Assembly (NCBI GenBank): GCA_047967505.1
Contig: CM106538.1
Strand: one strand, 5' to 3'
Source: Dipteris shenzhenensis
Taxonomy: Eukaryota > Polypodiophyta > Polypodiopsida > Gleicheniales
DNA: 64,000 bases
Below are positions 37,201-49,200 of the stretch, piece by piece (positions within the stretch are counted from its first letter, which is position 1; every line of letters begins with the position of its first letter). The notes beneath the pieces were generated by a model. It ran no database searches. It was not told where the DNA came from and saw nothing but the letters and a program-made list of their open reading frames with translations. The translations under genes and the position numbers were made by a program.

Positions 37201-40200
37201 CCAAAAAAATCGAATTTGAATCTGAAGAAGGCCCAAGACTTGAGAGTAGATGAACCATTGAAGGAGCAGGTCTTTACAAAATCATAGCAGCTAAAAGGCA
37301 GGAAAGGAACTGAGTGGTCTGTTTGTGGGATCTCCTGGCTGCAGTTTGGAGCAGCAGCTAGTCACAAATTAGCCCGGGAGATCAGCAACGAAATGCATAG
37401 ATGCAGCTACAATTTGAAACAGGTCGAGGGGGAGAGGGAGGAAGGAAGTGTGGGGCTGAGAGGCTGGCAGAGGGGTGGGAGAAGAAGCTATGAGAGCAGG
37501 AAGGGGTTCACGGTGGGGAGCCTTGGCTGCAGCTCGTTTTTTTTGTTTTTTTTGGGGAATGGTCACTGTCTCGATTGCATGGAGACGTTCTATCTTTTAA
37601 GGTTTACATCGTCTCCTCTGAGCAAGTCTATGCTGGCGTGGTTCCACTCTTTCGAATTGCTTAACTGATAGAGCTACATTGAGAAATTGCAATTAAGGAG
37701 GTTCTGAAGTACTACAGCTGTTGGGTCTGGTGGGGGGGAAACTGCTAATGTTGGAGATAAGTTGGTAATGAGCCTACAGAATCCTTCAAGCTATGATATA
37801 GTATATTGGTGTTGTTGGCTTGATGCATGCATTAAGTATTTTGGATGTTTATCTATACCTGCTTTTACAGTCTTACAATTACCAGAGCTTTTATCACTGA
37901 TATAATAATCTCTGCTGCGATAAATACTTTTCTCTTTATGTGAGTCAATTTTTCTGGTGATTCGTATTGTTCAAATGTTGGGGGCTCAAATGCCAGGTTA
38001 TCGAAGTGAGGATGCTGAAAGAGAGACTGGCAAGCCTTCTGGAAGAATTCTGGAAGCAGATACTCATGATGTGGCACGCTTTTTGAATCGCATTTTGGGT
38101 TTACCACCTGATGTGCAGAACAGGTACTCTACTTTGAACTGATTCAGCTCATTTTAGGAAGTGATTTCTCTTTAATATGGTGCAGTGATGCAAAAGACAC
38201 GTTTGGATCCTCTTGATACGGCCCACAATATTTCCAAATGTCTGGACATCTCTTGAGATGTCCTCATAAAGTGCCAGAAATGGTGGTATACTCTGATGTT
38301 TGTGGGGAGAAGTAGCAAGCTGTGATGTGAAGCTATCGAGCACTTGACTTGGGTGCCTCTATGAGTCCTTGCCTAAGTTTCTAGACTTCCAGTTCAAGTG
38401 CATTGGTATTGGAATCTTGTTCTACCAATATGTTTTTGTATAGTACTTTTTCCTTTTACATTTTGTGACTCAATGTGGCCCTTTTTAAGCATTTGCATTT
38501 CCTCTTGTATTACGTCTTGATCCACTTCTTGTGAAGTTGTTTCCCCATGTAGAAAGTAAATCATTCCTTCATCCTTGTGATGAACTCTCTCAATGGAGCA
38601 GAGAAGGCATCCAACGTGGGAAATTTTTGAAGCAATTTTCATCCCCTTTACTGCATCCCCCTTTTGGCAGTTTTCACAATCTTGCAACGTGAGTAGCTAC
38701 AGAGTATCCATCAAATTTAAAATTGAAAATTGAAATTTAAAAATATTATGTCCAAAATGGGCATAAAGCCACATTTTTCATTTTCATTCAACTCTTGGTA
38801 GAAATATTTTGATGGAATTCCGTAGGCTACTTCACCCTTGGTATTGTTAAATTCTTGGTAGAGTTAGCCGTACTCTCTTTCCACCCATGCTGACAACCCT
38901 TAATACTTTCTGCCTCAACAGTATAAATCTTTATACGAGAAGTGCAAGGGTTACTTGATATTTTGAGGCTCTACTCCAAAGGTTACCCAATGCTATCTTT
39001 TTCACAAAACTTCGAGATAGATGACTGAGGCTGCAAGTAATGTTAACTTAGGTTGTCCTTTCTTGCTTGGGTGAACCATGAAGCCATCCTATTCACTTAG
39101 CTTCACCTTAGGCGCCTTGAACCTAATATATGGATGTGGATCAATTTGGACAACAGATGATGAATGATTTGTTTCGTCCATATCTAAGAAATTTTCTTGT
39201 GGTGTTTCTAGATGACATCTTGATTCACAGCAGGACTCTTTTAGAGCGTGGAGGCGATAGTGCTATCGATAGTTTGAAAAGAGCACCTTTTGTGAAAGAG
39301 AGCAAATATGAATTCTTAAAACATGAACTCACTTACCTTGAGCACGTCATTTTGGTTGATGGTATCAACCGAAATGACGTGCCCAAGGTATTGAGTAGCT
39401 TATTTTATGAAAGATTACTGAGGACAAATCTCTTCTTGGAGAGTTGGAGAGCTGAAATAGTGAGCTCCCTGCTCCTTCCCATCATAGTACCTCCCGCCCG
39501 TACGCTTCTCGCTCCCTCTTGCTTCCCCCCCCGTTTGGGTAGCTCCCTTCTCCACCTTCAGCCGCTCCTTTGACAGGGTTTCCGCCTCCAGACCATGAGC
39601 TGCTTGCAGCACCTTCAGTGCCCCTCCAGCTGGGCATGGCATTCGTTCAGCAGCCTCCAAGGCTCTTGGAAGGTCCAGGCCCCCTCCAGACAGGCGCGGC
39701 AGCTTGAAAGCATGCTGGCGCCTCGTTTTCTTTGGTCGTGGCAGTTTTGAGAGCAGTGGGGGACTTCTTTAAGCCCCCCATGAGCTCTCTTGGTACGAGG
39801 CTTAAAGCTGCTGGCACACCCAGCAGCAGTTTCGTCCTTACAAGGAGTGCTCAGTTTTCGTACCAGCCCTGGGTTCCTTTGCAGTCCCATTCTCGCTTGG
39901 GTTTGGGGCAGCTTCTTTGGTTGCTCTCGGAGATCATCAAAGTCCTAGGCCCTTGCTCTTTGGCTCAGCTTTTGAGCTTTGCTTGGGATTGTATGTACAT
40001 TCGGGAAGTCACCATCTATGGAAGAGGGGTTTTCCTTCTTCAATTGAGCTCACTCGATACCACTCTAGCACTAATGGAGCAAAGTCCCATATACCTAGGC
40101 CATCAACTGGTTATCTTTTTTTGTGGTACCATGGATTTACCATGGAGAATATGGATACGACTTATCATGTGCCATGCTTCCCGGTGGCGCTCCGCTTCTT

Positions 40201-43200
40201 GGGGCTCCGGAGAGAGTTCTGGGCCATCCTTCCCTCCATTGGTTGCTCCTTTGGCATAGTTTTAGAGGCTCCACCAGGCACAACAGCCTCTGTTGTGTAG
40301 ATGACGGGGTTCTTAGACTCAGATTGGTGGTTGAGAGTCTAGAATCCCTTCCAGAGCTTTTGAGTTCTTGATCCTTTGTAGGTAAACTGTTTGTAGTAGT
40401 AAATGCTGCCTCAGTACTCACAAAATAGAAGTGACTCTTCCTATACAGCAGCAACCTCTTTAATGGCGACGGTCAAAATCCAATAGATCCACCCACAATG
40501 GCATGAGTAGAATTCGAGAGCATGAGGGGAAGGAGATGGGATTGAGGTGGATGTAGTTGATCAACACAGCTCTCAAGCTGAAGAAAAAGGACAAGGGGAT
40601 GGATGAAGAAGATTCCTTGTTTAAGAAGGACAAGCTAACTTCCAAGCTCAAGAAGGCCTTGAAGGAACTAGGTATATGAAGTAAACTGGTCTAGATGAGA
40701 AATGGTGCAACAAGTGTTCTCAACAAGGACACATTGAAGATGAATGCTGGGCCAAGTGTAACAAAAACAACGCTATGGATGTAACCGAGATGGCATAGGA
40801 TACCAAGCCCAAATATGGTTTCCCACTGAGGCCCGAGACCCTCGATGGGGGCTAGGACAGTCCCTATGGTGTTGACATGTGGACCATCTAGCTCGTGATT
40901 GCGCCCGAGGACAGCGATGGGCCCCTCCACCCTCCCACAAGATTGACAAAGACAAAAGAGGGAGCCTCAAGCATATAGGGCTCAACATGCCCCCCGGCAG
41001 CATCAACATTAGCAATAGCAGCAACAACAGGAGTCCCAGACCCCTTGGGTGGAGCCCTCCAATGGGAGATGGGCCAAGGTTAAAGAGAAAAAGAAGTCGG
41101 GCAAGAAGGCTACAAAGAACCTCAGGCGGAAAGCTAGACTTAGGGAGAAGGTGCGAGCCGAGTGCGAGGCAGCCTCCCAGACTCGAGGAGAATAGTTTGG
41201 GAGTGTCCCTCGGACGTCGCAAGACGAGACCTTCTTCGATGTTCCGATATATCTCCTCGTGATGGTAGGGCCCAGAGTACACATACCTGCATAGCAGTAG
41301 GAAGTAGGGGCTCTTGCATCTTTGGTGGCCGTTGACCCTTCCGCCCTCCCTCCGAGGCACCCAGGGCTAGGGAATGGAGCACTCAGGTACCTACACAACA
41401 GAGAGGCACTGGAGCTCCCGTTTCTTGGGCGGTGGATTCCTTCCTTCTCTCTCCCTCCTGTCCGGCCCTGTTGTCCGGCCCTGTTGTAGTCATTGTCTCC
41501 ACCTGTCCCTGCCCTCTTCCTCTTCGACGCCTTCCTCTTCCCCTCCTGCTACAGCAAGTCCGATTGCCTCTTCCACTTCTTTTGCTCCCTGCTCTCCTTC
41601 TAGACTCGATCCTCCTCCCAAGCCTTTGGGAAAGGGATAGCCCCCCCCCCCCCCCCCCCCCCCGCCCTCTAGACTCCTCTCACCCGCAGTTCGGCTCTCT
41701 AGGACTGGGCCTCCTCGACATCAGGGAATTGATTTTGTCCTCCCAGTTTCTAGGCCCAAGACCTCACCGAGGGCAGCCCCTACCGTGTGCGTTTCGGAGG
41801 CTCGGGCCTTGAAACCTTCTAGAGATTCCAGATGTGTATCCCTTGGCGCTAGAGGGGACAATGTTGACCTTGTAGTCCCGAAAAGGGGCTGTGGCTCACT
41901 CATAGTGCTTCACCTATCTACCAGCTCCACTTTACCGCAGAGAGGCCAGGTGCATGCATGGCAGTAGTTATTTTTTGTTTGGGACCGGAGGTGGAGCTCA
42001 TGCATTCGGCTTACTGGACGCTTTAGCAATGCGCCTAGATGTTTGGGGCTGATGCCTCTTATATGATGCATAGGGCAGGGAAGATAGGCTTGGAGCTTGT
42101 CATGCCCTTGGTGGACTTCCACATTGATGAGGTCTTCCCAGCACAAGATACATGGATAGAGCATCCACATGATTGAGCTACATGAGGCGATCCCACCTAC
42201 TTGGCATCGTACTCTTTCTTCTCCAGAGGACGGCGTGTGGGAGACAATGGCCAGCATCACTGCGTGGAATAGGTGGATTGCGCGCTACAACCTAGTGATG
42301 GGTGAGCAACGAGCCCCACTACTTTCCAACCACTCTATAGAGATTGTGGCATTGGCCATGCTTGTATGGATTGTCCCATGAAAATAAGATCCCACAACAA
42401 AATGAGGCTAAGCCTGACGTCCCAATTGGCATTATTGGGGTGGACCATCAAATTCTAGGGCTCGCAAGCATATTGGAGTGGACCATCAAAGTCTAGGGCC
42501 CGCAAGCATATTATCACAACCTGTGAATGTGCTTACATGCCAATAAGTGAAGAGTGAATAGGAGGTGGAAGGAGGTAACTGTGGGAGGCCTGGGGTAGGC
42601 TGGTTGGGGACGTTATAAAGGGTGTGCGCATGAGTGTGCCAAACGACTAGGTCTCTGAAAGGGGATGTGGACCTCCACTCAAGAAACATATGCCAAAAGT
42701 CCTTCGAGTTATTACTACATAGAATGCTTAGTAATTCTTCCTCATTTTGATGGATAAAGTCTCTTTTCTTTTGACAAACCAAATGGTGATACTTCCGTTT
42801 GGTCTCTGTCTCAATAAGATGTTGCTCGGTCTCGAGTCCATGGTCTCGAGTCCCCGATTTGATGGTGCAAGGTCTTAGACTCGTCATTGTACTAGCTAGT
42901 GCAGGGAACCGGTTGATGGGCAAGTAGATCTGCTGGTGTGAAGGAAAGATTGGAGATCAACATTATGTAGGGAAAGGGTGAGAAGGGTGGCTCTATCCTC
43001 TACTAGCGGGATATCATCGAGGTCTTGAGGCACAGTGGAAAGACGGGTGGTACAAGTGGAGGCTAGTCTGTGATTAAAGGGGATCTCTTAGAAGGTGGTC
43101 TAAGTAGGATGGGCTATGCTCGGTGGTATAAGTGGGAGGGATAAGATAAAGAAAAGGTATATGTGGCCAGCTATAGGTGGAGGTGGGGGGATGGAGAAGT

Positions 43201-46200
43201 GGACTTAAGCCATCTCTCTAGATCATTATAGATGATCAAATCATGGATCCTGCCCATATCTATGAAGGTGTGCTTGCAACCTTCAACGCTCACAATCCTT
43301 CAGCATAGCTCATTTCTTGGCGACATGCCAATTGTCAAATTTTAAACTGCTTTCCTAATTACATGGCACCTAAGGGCAACTCTGGAGTCTTCGAAGCACT
43401 TGGTCACGGGGTGACTAGTTGCTTGCTAAGCTCCATATTGCTTGGGTCTGCAATCCCTCTTAGTACCAGCAACAATTAACTAAAGCGCACAACCATGGCA
43501 CCCATTCATGGTTAGCGCTTTGTAAGCAAATAATAATCTGTGGGCTAATATCCTTTCACTAAGAATGTCCCCACCAAGCAAACATGTGCACATAATATAC
43601 AACAATTTCTCTTGTTGACCAAGGTCAACTCTCTTGATCATAGTTAAGGGGTTGGACTGACAGTCGAAGCGCCTTAATTATGGCCAAGTCTCTCCAACCG
43701 AAGTTGGCACATCTTGGTTAACCGTAGTTAACCCTCTTGGCGTAAGCCAAGTCTCGTTGATTGAAGTCAACACTCTTTGACCGAAGTTAACGATGTGGTT
43801 CTTTGGCTAACCGTAGTTAAGCCTCTTGGCCTAGACCAAGTCTTCGTAATCGGGGTTAGGGTTACTTAACCAGAGTTAAGTATCTTTGACCGAAGTCAAT
43901 ACTTTGATTAATAAAAGATAACTCTTTGAACATATTTAAATAAATGAAGAACTCTTTAATTATGATCAAATAAATGATCAACTAGAACTATGACTTGGAG
44001 TATTTACAATTTGGTGACATTCCCTCGACTTCTATTTAGTTGACCTCAAATGAAAAGCTTCCTTGTAAATATCCAAAAGCTCGAGATGATGAGAGAACAT
44101 GTTTGCATCCATCCACTTGGCTGAATAGTTCTTGAATCCTGTAAAATTCCTTGCCCAGGAGGCCTTTGCGTACAATATGGTACACAATCTGCTCTAGCTG
44201 AAGGCCCTCCTCCAGCTCAGTCACTTCCAGTTGCTTTTGTTATTGCCTCTGTAGGCTCCGGTTCCTGATATTTCTTTAAAAGACTCACATGAAAGGCATT
44301 GTGAATTCTCCAATGCTCTGGCAGTGCCAATTTGTATGCAACCTCATTAATGTCATATGTACCCTGAAAGGGCCATAATACCTGCGAGATAACTTTGCAT
44401 ACACTTTTTCTTTGCCTTGAAGCTTGTGGAGCCTAGTTTTTGAACTTCAAAAGTACCAAATCCCCTCGCTTAAGATCTAGCTGTCTCCTGGGCTTATCTA
44501 CAGCCTTCTCATGCTTTTCTTAAGATCTTTCTATTGCTGTCCGAACCTGGCTGAAAGCTGTCTGGAGGTTTCAGACATACTGATCACCTGCAAAAATCTC
44601 ATCTTTAGTCCTCAGGATAGGTGGCAGAATCACCTTTCCATAAATGACCTCAAAGGGGGCTTTTCCTGTGGAGGTGTGAACAATATTATTATATGTGAAC
44701 TCCACGGTGGAAGGTACTTGTCCCAGTTGATTTTTGATCAGCCACGTAGTATTTCAATAGCTCCAACACTGTCAACGCTACTCTGCTTTGACCATCTGTT
44801 TGGGGATGGAAAGAAGAATAAAAATTCAGATTCGTCCCTATATTATAAAAAAGGGTTCTCTAGAATAGACTGGGCATTATAGGATCTCGGTTACTGACAA
44901 TGGACTTAGGCATACCATGGTGCTTAAAGATCTGTGCCATGAAAAGTTTAGCCATATGATATGTCTTTATAGTTTTGCGTACTAGAATGAAATGAGCTTG
45001 CTTGCTGAATCTATCAATGATAGTCCAAATCCCAGATTTTGATCTTGGTAAATAAAAAATGAAGTCCATTGAGATACTTTCCTAGGTGCCTTCCGCCTGT
45101 CATGTTTGACCTTTAGACAAGTGAGGCATTCTGTAACAAATTGATGTATATCCTTTTTTTTTTTCCCAAGAAAAAGACCTCTATTAAGTAAGAGAAAAAA
45201 CCCGCGAGAGCAAGCTCAAAGCGGAATACATCATGAAATCATAAGGATAAATAAAAACCCCCTTAGAGTGAGGTGGAAAACAACCAAGGCTGAGGCTGAA
45301 AGTGCCACCTCAACCCTATAGTAGTTTCAGAGAAGAAAGGAGAATCCTTCCATTCCATGAAGAAAAAAGCCCTCCTAGCTGAGGCTGCACGGGAGTCTCC
45401 CTGCATACCCGTCCATATGGCCATCAAAGTATGTACGATGTCTGTCCAGATACTAGCCAATGTGTGCGAGGGATGAACCTGAGTACCCTCCAAAGCCTCT
45501 GTGCATCTGGCTCTCCAGATATGCCAGGATGCTATGCTCGCTAGAATCTCCCAAGAAGTATCCACAGAGGCATGTACAGCTGTAAAAGGAAGGTGTGGTA
45601 CCACATCCAACGAACAGGACTCAATCCGATGACGTCGAACCGAAATGGCACGAGAGGAGTCAACTCTCTCATAGAAAACCTGAGGTCCTGTAAGAGAAAG
45701 CCAAGCCACTGAGCCCCATGTCATAAAAAATGGAGAATGGGCAAAGTGACTGAAAATCCTGGCTACCCCCATCGAAATCATCCTCGCCTGTCTGCAATCC
45801 CATAAGCAATGCTGAATAGACTCCGAAGCAGAAAGACATCGAGGGCATGTAGGGTCGGCTCCGAACCTGGACCTCCAAAGGTTCACTGCAATCCCTCCAT
45901 GGATAGAAAGCCAAAAGAAGATAGTGATCTTTCTATTCCTGTGGGATTTCCAGAGTCTCCTCCAGAAGCACCTCTGTAGATCCGCAGTAATATCAAAAGT
46001 CTCCCAATGAGGAACTCTGGAAGGTCTCCAACCTCTACTACTGAGCTGATATCTCCTGGCATTACTGACCGTGTAATGAAAGAAGGGGATGCTCTTCTCT
46101 CGATGCCCTGCGTCAATCCACTCCCACTCTTCGGGGTCCCACTGCAAATACCTGATGGGAACTCCCCCATAGAGCCAGAGCCTCCAAGACCCGGTGGAGA

Positions 46201-49200
46201 GTAGCCGGGGGTCTGGGTCTAGGAACCACTCTGAATCTGATCCCTGCATCAAAAGACCTACAACCCTGATAGGCTGAAAAGCAGACTCAAGCAAGATGTC
46301 CTCTGTGGACCTGAGCAATCTGCCACCATCCTGGACACTAAAAACCAAAGCATCGTCATGTGCATCTCGAAAGGCCAAAACTTGAAGCGGAACCCCACCT
46401 CTCGAAAAAGTACCTGCCCAAGTGGAGGAAGTGAGTGGCATATCATCTGTGCCTACCCAAACCTCTGGAAGGGCTGCCTCAATCTGCAAGATCCTCCCTG
46501 CACTCCCTCTAAGATGTCCTGTCAACCTTGATTTGGTCTCCTCTCGAAGCCTGCGGAAAGCTTTCCAAGACCCCATAGAAGATGCAGGTCCCCTCTCCCA
46601 CCTGGACCACTGCATGTAGAGTGAGGCACCCAGTGGTCTGCCATGATCGTCTAAAATACTGTCATTCCACATGATGGGTTGCCTATCAATCTCTTCCCGA
46701 GAGGAAGGAGGAATCCTCCGAAGAGTGCTTCTGAAACTGGCCCAAGCTTTCAGAATGGCAACCATGAGAGGGGACGAAGGTGATCTGAGGTGTGCTGTGG
46801 TGAAGATTCATCTAACAGTGCTCATCCAGTCTCCTCTTGAAGAAGGTGTGCACCTCTGTATGCTGCTGATAAGAAAGTCCTTCCACGGTTCTTGCCCTGG
46901 CATAAGTCCCCGCACCACCATCTTGCAAAGTAAAGCTCTGCACTGTAAATCTGGATCAATAATATTGAGACCCCCTTCCTGTGTAGGGAGGATGAGGGTC
47001 TCCCAAGCCACCCTGGCTAAGGCATCTGCTGTGCCATCAAGCCCACTCCAGAGAAAGTTTCTGATCGGTCTTCTGAGCTGAATGATGCAGTCCCTAGAAC
47101 GGCACCAACATGAACAAACAAACCAGGCTGTGGCCAAGAGGACCTAGTTGACCACCACAACTCTAGAGGCAAGATCCAGCTTGGGTGAGCTCCAAAAAAG
47201 AAGCTTCCTTCTGATGCTCTCCAAAACGGAAGCAAACTGCTGCGTGGTAGAAATATCCAAGCCGACCTGGCAGCCCAAATACCTGATAGGCTCACCCCTC
47301 TGAACCCAAGTGAATCCTATGTCAAGCCCCCAAACTGGAGTGTCCTCATCACTGATCCAAAAGCCATTGGATTTATGCGAATTTAACTGTGCCCCTGCCG
47401 CCAAGCAAAATAAATCCAATGCTGTCCTGAAAGAAGTGAGCGTCTGTGGAGTGGCATCCAAGTAAACTGCTGTGTCATCTGCCAACTCACTGTCAAGAAG
47501 CTCCTCTTCCCTTCTGATGGGAAGTCTCAGCCCAAAGATGTCAGCTTGAGATCTAACATATATACTCATAGCTTCGGCCACGAACAAAAAAAGGAAAGGA
47601 GCAAGGGGGCATCCCTGACGGACTGATCTCGAAATCTGAAATCTCTTACCCCTTACCCCACCAATAAGTACCTAGCTGTGGGCTGATCTGTACAAAGAGG
47701 AAACACCTCTGATCCAAGCATCAGTAAAGCCAAAGCGTAGAAGGGTGCCCTCCAAAAAACCCCAATCTACTCTGTCATAAGCTTTTTCAAAATCCAATAG
47801 TAGAATGGCAAGATTCTGGCCACTCTGAAGCTTCCTAGAAAGAAAAAATGTTATAAAAAATGCTTCTGCCATGCACAAATCCCATCTGAGTGTCATGAAT
47901 GAGATCAGGGAGAAGTGGCTGCAATCGGAGGCTGATAGCCTTGGCCAGAATCTTGTAACAAGTCCCCAGAAGTATGATAGGCCTGAAAGGGACTGAAGGG
48001 GGAAGAAGAGCAAGAGGGAGAGAGTGAGAGAGAGAGAAGACTCAAGGTGTGTGGGTGTGAAGTGATGAGCCACACCACAAACTCATTTGTTTTATTAGGA
48101 TTAGGTTTGCCCTATGACTTTCTTAAGACAGTCATAGGTGTCCTATCTTTAATGAAGGGTTGGCAATGTGCCTTTACCCCAACAACCTCCCACCTAAAGG
48201 CCAATGTGCCTAAAGGGGAGAAAAGAATAAAAATTACAGCAATATACAGTTACTGTATACAAGACCATAAAATAAGAATGGTCTCATCCTAATCCCATGA
48301 TGTGGCGGCAATGTGCAAACCGCTCTGTAGGCAAGCTCTTAGTGAGCAAATCTGCAGGATTATCATCAGTATGCACCTTCACAAGCTCAAGTCGCTTGTC
48401 TTCCAGTACCTCCCTGATGAAATGATATTTCACTTCTATGTGCTTGGTCTTCTGATGAAAGACCGGATTCTTTGGCAACACGGACGAGTGGCAACCATGG
48501 CATACATCAAAGAACCAACTGCAGATGCATACGGAACCTTGGCCATTTCAGCCTTATCATCATCTGATCTGGGGCTGTCCTTACTGCTGAGTTTTAAATG
48601 TGGAGGCAACGGGGTACTAATAGACTTCCCCCCCTCCATTTTAAACCTCTGCAGTACTTTGTCAATATACTCCTTTTGTGACAGAAACAAAAGTCCCTTG
48701 GACCTGTCACGAGTAATCCGCATGCCAAGAATATGATTTGCATCACCCAAGTCTTTCATGTCAAAAGACTTATGCAGTTGTTTCTTCAAAGCACTAATCT
48801 CATGCTGAGATTTACTGGCAATAAGCATGTCATCCACATATAGAATGAGTAGCATCAAACTGCCATCCTTTGCCCGTTTGGTGTACAAGCAATGATCGGT
48901 CTCACACCTATGATACCCTTGGGACTGCATGAAGGCATCAAACTTCCTGTACCATTCTCTTGGCGCCTGCTTGAGTCCATACAAGCTCCTCTTGAGCTTA
49001 CACACAAGCTGCTCTTTCCCTTTAACAGCATATCCCTCTGGCTGACTCATATAGATCTCATCATGGAGATCTCCGTGAAGAAAGGCTGTCTTCACATCCA
49101 TCTGACATAAATCCATGTCGTCATGAGCAACAAGAGCTAACACTGCTCTCAAAGTAGTCATCTTGACTACAGGGGAAAAGATCTCATCAAAGTCAATGCC

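Noticed and set aside
43615-43899. CRISPR-like array
   Set aside because: Units are palindromic and vary in sequence; there are no constant repeats with unique spacers and the context is a plant intron.
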